Origin: CAXMNX01 sp051009475
GTDB taxonomy: Bacteria > Pseudomonadota > Alphaproteobacteria > Rhodobacterales > Rhodobacteraceae
Assembly: GCA_051009475.1 (NCBI GenBank)
Contig: JBPCWO010000414.1
Coordinates: 1 to 10,408, forward strand
Length of the DNA: 10,408 bases
Direction: 5' to 3'
The first letter of the stretch is position 1. The number at the start of each line of letters is the position of its first letter. The notes beneath the pieces are model-generated. The model was not told the origin of the DNA and did not search any database. It saw nothing but the letters and a program-made list of their open reading frames with translations. This document shows positions 6,869 through 10,408 of the stretch, in pieces. The position numbers and the translations under genes are program-made.

Positions 6869-7456
6869 TTACGCTTCCAGCTCGGCGTCCCAATACAAGA
6901 AGTCCAGCCAAGTCTCGTGGAGATGATTTGGCGGAAATTTCCGGCCGCGATTGCGAAGCTCTTCGGCTTCGGGCTGACGCGGTGGGCGACGAAGCGCCAT
7001 GCCGACCTGACGCAGCGATCTGGCACCTTTTCGCAAATTACAGCGCGCGCAGGCCGCGACGACATTCTGCCAGCTGGTAATTCCACCGCGCGCACGCGGC
7101 ACAACGTGATCAAAAGTCAAATCGCCTTTGTCACCGCAATACTGGCAGCAGAATTCATCTCTCAAAAATAGATTGAAACGTGTGAATGCCACTCGTTTTT
7201 GCGGATGCACATAGTCTTTCAAAACAACCACCGACGGAATTTTGATAGTCGTCGAAGGGCTGCGAACAACTTCATCATATTCCGCGACGATATCTACGCG
7301 ATCGAGCCAGGCAGCTTTCACGGCATCCTGCCATGACCAAAGCGAAAGCGGGTAGTAAGACAAGGGTCTGTAGTCGGCGTTCAGAACCAACGCCGGATTA
7401 TGCCTCAGGCCAACCGGTTCTCGGACAAAACTTGTTCTGAACTCGCCATCAATCAA
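6869..7456 (-). CDS. HNH endonuclease family protein
   Basis: A 195-residue protein with a beta-beta-alpha-metal HNH domain in its second half. Two zinc-binding CxxC pairs, Cys104/Cys107 (CQYCG) and Cys136/Cys139 (CARCN), flank the catalytic block TFDHVVPRARGG (114-125; Asp116-His117) with Asn131 in WQNVV. The N-terminal half starts with PALVLNADYRPLSYYPLSLWSW (21-42), characteristic of a widely conserved alphaproteobacterial HNH family usually found alone in the chromosome. It has no restriction or phage partner here, so a defence role is not supported. The only usable start is TTG 7456, with GGAG 9 nt upstream; the frame has a stop four codons above it and no ATG until residue 153. A TTGTCT/TATAGT promoter lies at 7522-7549. 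Biological role unknown; presumably DNA or RNA metabolism. Confidence 0.88.
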   Translation of the reverse strand: MIDGEFRTSFVREPVGLRHNPALVLNADYRPLSYYPLSLWSWQDAVKAAWLDRVDIVAEYDEVVRSPSTTIKIPSVVVLKDYVHPQKRVAFTRFNLFLRDEFCCQYCGDKGDLTFDHVVPRARGGITSWQNVVAACARCNLRKGARSLRQVGMALRRPPRQPEAEELRNRGRKFPPNHLHETWLDFLYWDAELEA

Positions 7457-7465
7457 GACAAATCA

Positions 7466-7469
7466 CTCC
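7466..7469 (-). promoter_or_regulatory. Ribosome binding site of the HNH gene (supports TTG start)
   Basis: GGAG on the minus strand, 9 nt before TTG 7456. Because no ATG or GTG is available in the first part of this reading frame, this site supports initiation at the rare TTG codon. Confidence 0.55.
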
Positions 7470-7521
7470 ACACCCCGTTCTTACCACAAGGGCGGCGTGA
7501 CCCGCCCAAGGAATTGCTCGA

Positions 7522-7549
7522 ACTATATATGGGTGCTGATTTCAGACAA
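7522..7549 (-). promoter_or_regulatory. Predicted promoter of the HNH gene
   Basis: On the minus strand, TTGTCT (7549-7544) and TATAGT (7527-7522) are separated by 16 bp; the -10 matches the consensus at 5 of 6. Transcription would begin near 7515, giving a leader of about 60 nt. That leader contains a 6-bp GC stem (GGGCGG 7490-7495 with CCGCCC 7502-7507). Confidence 0.5.
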
Positions 7550-7571
7550 GACCCATGATTATGGTCTTTTT
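7548..7571. terminator. Small hairpin, possible terminator of the glycosylase/hydrolase unit
   Basis: AAGACC (7548-7553) pairs perfectly with GGTCTT (7563-7568) around a 9-nt loop. On the plus strand five Ts (7567-7571) end the hairpin; on the minus strand it is followed by TGTCT, a weaker U-tract. Only minus-strand genes flank it, so the likely job is to end transcription from the hydrolase gene just before the HNH promoter, whose -35 box it touches. Confidence 0.4.
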
Positions 7572-7611
7572 GGGCTGATGCCAGGCCTCGCCAGCAGCAG
7601 GAAATCTACAG

Positions 7612-7643
7612 TTATCCACAACTTATCCACAGAGTTACCCAGA
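7612..7643 (+). promoter_or_regulatory. Tandem DnaA boxes
   Basis: Two perfect copies of the high-affinity DnaA box TTATCCACA lie head to tail at 7612-7620 and 7623-7631, 11 bp apart (one helical turn). A third, weaker copy TTACCCAGA (two mismatches) lies at 7635-7643. They sit between the hydrolase stop and the HNH promoter. DnaA could bind them cooperatively, either to regulate the HNH gene or as a titration/initiation site. No usual oriC neighbour (dnaA, dnaN, hemE, parAB, gidA, maf) is present, and no long AT-rich unwinding element is visible beside them. Confidence 0.7.
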
Positions 7644-7648
7644 ACGGA

Positions 7649-8311
7649 TTAGTTCGAGTCTAACTGTTCCTTGATAAATGCAAGCGCAACGCTCAAGCCG
7701 TCCGGCGCTATGCCGTGCGCTGTGCCGTCCATAACATGCCCGTAAACTTGAAAACCTGCGCCTTGTAAAACTTCGGCGGCAGTTTGCATTTCGGCAAAAG
7801 GAACGACGTCGTCGGCACTACCATGAACCAGCAAAACCGGGGGCTTTGATACTGCTTCAACTGTTACTGCCTCTGGAAACATCAGTCGTCCGGAAAACCC
7901 AACTATTCCGGCAATTGCCTCCTGACGACGAGGTGCGATGTGAAGACTCATCATCGTGCCCTGACTAAACCCAAACAGAATTAGCCGGTCAGGCGACAAG
8001 CCTTCGTCGGCCAAAACTTTATCGACAAAGTCGTTCAATACTTTGGCCGACCGAAGCAATCCCTCGGCCGCTGCGGTTTCGGTAGATCCGTCAATCCAGG
8101 GAATTGGGAACCATTGAAACCCCACCGGATTTGCCATCGAGCGTTCCGGTGCGTTGGGCGCGATGAAGACAGTGTCAGGCAAATGCTGTGCAAGCGGGTC
8201 GGAGAGTCCAAGAAGATCAGCGCCGTCAGCGCCATATCCGTGCAGAAAGATCACGACCGAAGTATCCGCGCCAGTTGCTGAAGCACGACGTTTATATTCA
8301 AGCTCGCTCAC
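7649..8311 (-). CDS. Phospholipase/carboxylesterase family alpha/beta hydrolase
   Basis: A 220-residue serine hydrolase of the phospholipase/carboxylesterase (acyl-protein thioesterase-like, YpfH-type) family, cytoplasmic because no signal peptide is seen. HGYGADGADLLGL (24-36) supplies the oxyanion region. The nucleophile is Ser116 in GFSQG (114-118), the acid is Asp167 in HGSADDVVP (163-171), and the base is His199 in DGTAHGI. WFPIP (67-71) is a further family block. The natural substrate is not predictable: short-chain esters, lysophospholipids and acyl-proteins are all reported in the family. The GTG start at 8311 overlaps the stop of the upstream glycosylase as GTGA, with GAGGGG 5 nt upstream, so the two are translationally coupled. 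Downstream come the DnaA boxes and a possible hairpin terminator. Confidence 0.9.
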   Translation of the reverse strand: MSELEYKRRASATGADTSVVIFLHGYGADGADLLGLSDPLAQHLPDTVFIAPNAPERSMANPVGFQWFPIPWIDGSTETAAAEGLLRSAKVLNDFVDKVLADEGLSPDRLILFGFSQGTMMSLHIAPRRQEAIAGIVGFSGRLMFPEAVTVEAVSKPPVLLVHGSADDVVPFAEMQTAAEVLQGAGFQVYGHVMDGTAHGIAPDGLSVALAFIKEQLDSN

Positions 8312-8958
8312 CGTATCCCCTCACGTTCTTTTGCGACGCGGTAGTAGGCCCAAAGCAATCGCGCAGCTACACCGCGCCACGGTGACCACGCTTCCGACAT
8401 TTCGCGCAATGTCTTTTCGGAAGGTCTGTCGGGAAGCTCGAACAAAATTCTGGCAGCCTCCTGCAATGCTAAATCACCGGGCGCAAAAACATCCGCACGC
8501 CCCAAGGAAAACATTGCATAGATTTCCGCTGTCCAGCTGCCAATTCCGGGCACTTCTATCAAGGTCGCGATGACATCATCGGTCGGCATCGTTCTGAGAG
8601 TGTTGTAACGGATTCCCGACGCAGCCAATGCACGGGCATAGCGGGTCTTCTGCCGCGACAGGCCACACGCACGAAGATCATCGTCTGACGCATCAGAGAT
8701 TTTGCGCGGGCCCGTCAGCTTCGCGGTTTTAAGACGACCCCAAATTGCATCTGCCGCGGCAACCGACACTTGTTGACTTACAATCGCGTCAAGCAATGCC
8801 GCGAACCCATCATCGCGTCGACGCAGCGGCAATTCTCCCGTTAGTTCAAGCGCATATGAAAACTGGGGTACTTCCGTAGCCAACCAGTCAGCGCCTTCCG
8901 CCACACAGTTTGGCGTTTCGATCAGCCGACCAACGCTCACGATCGACGCCAAATCCAT
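8308..8958 (-). CDS. DNA-3-methyladenine glycosylase II (AlkA/Mag-like)
   Basis: A 216-residue base-excision repair glycosylase of the HhH-GPD superfamily, expected to remove alkylated purines such as 3-methyladenine from DNA. LLDAIVSQQVSVAAADAI (55-72) is the conserved helical block. The helix-hairpin-helix is VPGIGSWTAEIY (136-147), and the catalytic aspartate is Asp162 in VFAPGDLALQEA (157-168). SPWRGVAARLLW (192-203) matches the C-terminal WxPWR-type block of AlkA. It lacks the extra N-terminal domain of the 282-residue E. coli AlkA, so it resembles the compact Mag1-type enzymes. No N-terminal Ada-like methyltransferase domain or adjacent ada gene is seen. The ATG at 8958 has only a poor ribosome site. 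It is first in a two-gene unit with the hydrolase, joined by a GTGA overlap. Confidence 0.9.
   Translation of the reverse strand: MDLASIVSVGRLIETPNCVAEGADWLATEVPQFSYALELTGELPLRRRDDGFAALLDAIVSQQVSVAAADAIWGRLKTAKLTGPRKISDASDDDLRACGLSRQKTRYARALAASGIRYNTLRTMPTDDVIATLIEVPGIGSWTAEIYAMFSLGRADVFAPGDLALQEAARILFELPDRPSEKTLREMSEAWSPWRGVAARLLWAYYRVAKEREGIR
8317..8322 (-). promoter_or_regulatory. Ribosome binding site of the hydrolase gene
   Basis: GAGGGG on the minus strand, inside the last codons of the glycosylase gene and 5 nt before the GTG at 8311. It confirms the GTG start and the coupled GTGA junction. Confidence 0.75.
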
Positions 8959-9306
8959 TCTGGTGTTTCGTAGATATTATTAATTGAAGACACCGAAATT
9001 CGCACCACGATCCCGTCCGCTCTGATATGCGCCGTTAGGCTTTTCCCGCTCGCTGGCGACCGTAAACGGGTGCGAGGCAAAGATGAAGTCGTCCATACAG
9101 GAATTCAGGCCGCTCGCCGGCTTCGCTGGTCATGGCTTGAGCAAGAGAATTTTGAAAGCATCGTCGACGAAATATTGCTGATCAGCGCATCACGGTCGCC
9201 CCTCGCCAGGCTTGGAAGTAACGTTTGCCTTGCCGCGGTTGAAACAAACAGGTGGCGAAGCCGGAAATGTCTTGTCGGTGGCATGCCTCAGGCGTAAGCG
9301 GAGCCA
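8959..9306. other. 348-bp stretch with no recognised gene
   Basis: This gap lies between the divergent glycosylase and MFS genes and should hold both promoters, though no clear -35/-10 pair stands out; TAATAT-like AT-rich sequence around 8974-8985 is the best candidate for the glycosylase side. Three short reading frames exist. One (+) at 9083-9181, 32 codons, has an ATG with GAGG 6 nt upstream. One (-) at 9096-8980, 38 codons, lacks a ribosome site. One (+) at 9070-9297, 75 codons from GTG, shares the frame of the MFS gene and stops 9 bp before it. None resembles a family I know. No tRNA, clear terminator or repeat array is seen. Confidence 0.5.
9083..9181 (+). CDS. Possible small ORF, unknown
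   Basis: A 32-codon reading frame beginning MKSSIQEF and ending SSTKYC. GAGG lies 6 nt upstream of its ATG, a good spacing, and it sits in an otherwise unexplained gap upstream of the MFS gene. The peptide is basic, has no membrane segment and matches nothing I recognise. The case rests on the ribosome site alone; it may equally be chance. Confidence 0.15.
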   Translation: MKSSIQEFRPLAGFAGHGLSKRILKASSTKYC

Positions 9307-10408
9307 ATGGACGACATTCGTGATGACAGGCGCGCGCGCCGCAACGTTGCAGTACTGGTAACGGTCCAAGCGGTACTTGGTTCGCAGATGCCGATGATAT
9401 TTGTTGTTGCGGGCCTGGCCGGGCAGTCTTTGGCAACCAATATCTGCTTTGCGACGCTGCCAATATCATTGATCGTTCTAGGCTCGATGCTAAGTGCGAC
9501 GCCGATGTCGTCGTTCATGCAACGCTATGGAAGAAAAGCCGGGTTTTTCGTTGGAGCTTTTGGCGGAGCGCTCGGTGCGACCGTCGGCGCGATGGGTTTG
9601 TACTACGCCAGCTTTTCGCTGTTTCTACTCGGATCACTTTTTACCGGCATCTATATGTCTGCGCAGGGTTTTTACCGGTTTACTGCCGCAGACGTTGCGA
9701 CAGATGCATTTCGCCCAAAAGCGATAAGTTATGTCATGGCTGGCGGGCTTGTCAGCGCAATCATTGGGCCGCAACTGGTCAAAGTCACCGCGGAATCCAT
9801 GGTTGTGCCATTTCTGGGGACTTATATCGCCGTGATCGCGTTGAACGTGATCGGTTCGTTCCTGTTTCTGCTGCTTGACGCGCCAGTCCCATCTCGGGAA
9901 CGCCAATCCGTTGACCCGGGCCGTACGCGTTGGCAATTGCTTACAACGCCCCGGATCGCGGTTTCGATCATTTGTGCCATGGTGGCTTACGCTCTAATGA
10001 ACCTGGTGATGACATCAACGCCATTGGCGGTAGTCGGATGCGGATTTACTACTCACAACGCGGCCGACATCGTTAGCGGCCACGTTTTTGCGATGTTTGC
10101 GCCCTCGTTTTTTACCGGTCACTTAATCGCACGCTTTGGCGCCGAACGAATTGTCGCGGCCGGGTTGATTATTCTCGCGGGTGCCGGTTTGGTTGCTTTG
10201 GCGGGCATTTCGCTATCCAATTTTTTTGTAGCGCTCATTCTTCTTGGGCTTGGCTGGAATTTTGGCTTTATCGGCGCAACGACAATGCTGGCGGCTTCGC
10301 ATACGATTGAAGAGCGCGGCCGCGTTCAGGGAATGAACGACATGATGGTTTTCGGCTGTGTCACAGTCGCCTCGCTTGCCTCGGGCGGTTTGATGAATTG
10401 TTCAGGTG
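9307..10408 (+). CDS. MFS transporter, 3' end cut by window
   Basis: The frame is open from ATG 9307 to the last base, giving 367 codons without a stop; the C-terminus lies outside. After a charged N-terminus (MDDIRDDRRARRN) come repeated hydrophobic segments of about 20 residues, roughly ten or more visible, arranged as in the major facilitator superfamily. A short basic loop RYGRK (73-77) after the second segment corresponds to MFS motif A. A hydrophilic middle loop follows the sixth segment (about 190-210, VPSRERQSVDPGRTRW), and LGLGWNFGFIGAT lies in the second half. It is an inner-membrane secondary carrier, probably an exporter, but the substrate cannot be read from sequence. An in-frame stop at 9295-9297 fixes the start below it, with GGAG at 9300-9303, unusually close to the ATG. 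Nothing next to it suggests a pathway. Confidence 0.88.
   Translation, partial: MDDIRDDRRARRNVAVLVTVQAVLGSQMPMIFVVAGLAGQSLATNICFATLPISLIVLGSMLSATPMSSFMQRYGRKAGFFVGAFGGALGATVGAMGLYYASFSLFLLGSLFTGIYMSAQGFYRFTAADVATDAFRPKAISYVMAGGLVSAIIGPQLVKVTAESMVVPFLGTYIAVIALNVIGSFLFLLLDAPVPSRERQSVDPGRTRWQLLTTPRIAVSIICAMVAYALMNLVMTSTPLAVVGCGFTTHNAADIVSGHVFAMFAPSFFTGHLIARFGAERIVAAGLIILAGAGLVALAGISLSNFFVALILLGLGWNFGFIGATTMLAASHTIEERGRVQGMNDMMVFGCVTVASLASGGLMNCSG

Noticed and set aside
6869..7456. HNH gene as part of a restriction or phage-defence system
   Set aside because: No methylase, specificity subunit, toxin or phage gene nearby; the family is a common standalone chromosomal gene in alphaproteobacteria.
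7612..7643. A full chromosomal replication origin at the DnaA boxes
   Set aside because: Only two strong boxes, no AT-rich unwinding region and none of the genes usually beside oriC; treated as a DnaA-binding cluster only.
9070..9297. A 75-codon plus-strand frame from GTG just upstream of, and in phase with, the MFS gene
   Set aside because: No ribosome site, no recognisable family and an ordinary mixed composition; kept only as part of the description of the gap.

Overview
The window looks like chromosomal DNA from an alphaproteobacterium, most likely a marine Rhodobacterales (roseobacter-type) lineage. The basis is the gene content: a zwf-pgl-pgi operon, an IalB-family periplasmic protein, a chromosomal HNH nuclease of the alphaproteobacterial type, a short AlkA-like glycosylase and a ureohydrolase, all with moderate GC as judged by eye. 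I see no transposase, phage gene, tRNA, rRNA or CRISPR array. Every gene recognised is intact except the last, which runs off the right edge.

Layout. Positions 1-113 are the tail of an upstream unit closed by a strong rho-independent terminator (82-113). At 216-848 (+) lies an IalB-family secreted protein. It meets, tail to tail, a leftward operon zwf (4630-3176), pgl (3150-2476), pgi (2464-860). This operon encodes NADP-linked oxidation of glucose-6-phosphate, hydrolysis of the lactone, and interconversion with fructose-6-phosphate. A good promoter and a LacI/GntR-like palindrome (4658-4671) precede zwf. Divergent from it, at 4822-5775 (+), is an uncharacterised radical SAM protein with six extra C-terminal cysteines. 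It converges 19 bp apart on an agmatinase-type ureohydrolase (6745-5795, -). Upstream of that is an HNH endonuclease (7456-6869, -, TTG start). A gap at 7457-7648 holds the HNH promoter, a small hairpin terminator and two perfect tandem DnaA boxes. Then comes a translationally coupled pair, a DNA-3-methyladenine glycosylase II-like enzyme (8958-8308, -) and an alpha/beta hydrolase of the phospholipase/carboxylesterase family (8311-7649, -). A 348-bp stretch without a recognisable gene follows, then a 3'-truncated MFS transporter (9307 to window end, +).

How they fit together. The sugar-phosphate operon feeds the oxidative pentose-phosphate and/or Entner-Doudoroff routes; neither edd/eda nor gnd is in the window. 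The glycosylase/hydrolase pair is one transcription unit by its GTGA overlap. The other genes appear to be independent units. The items most worth a second look are the radical SAM protein, the DnaA-box cluster away from any recognisable oriC neighbours, and the operator sitting on the predicted zwf start site. I did not find a convincing new multi-gene system.
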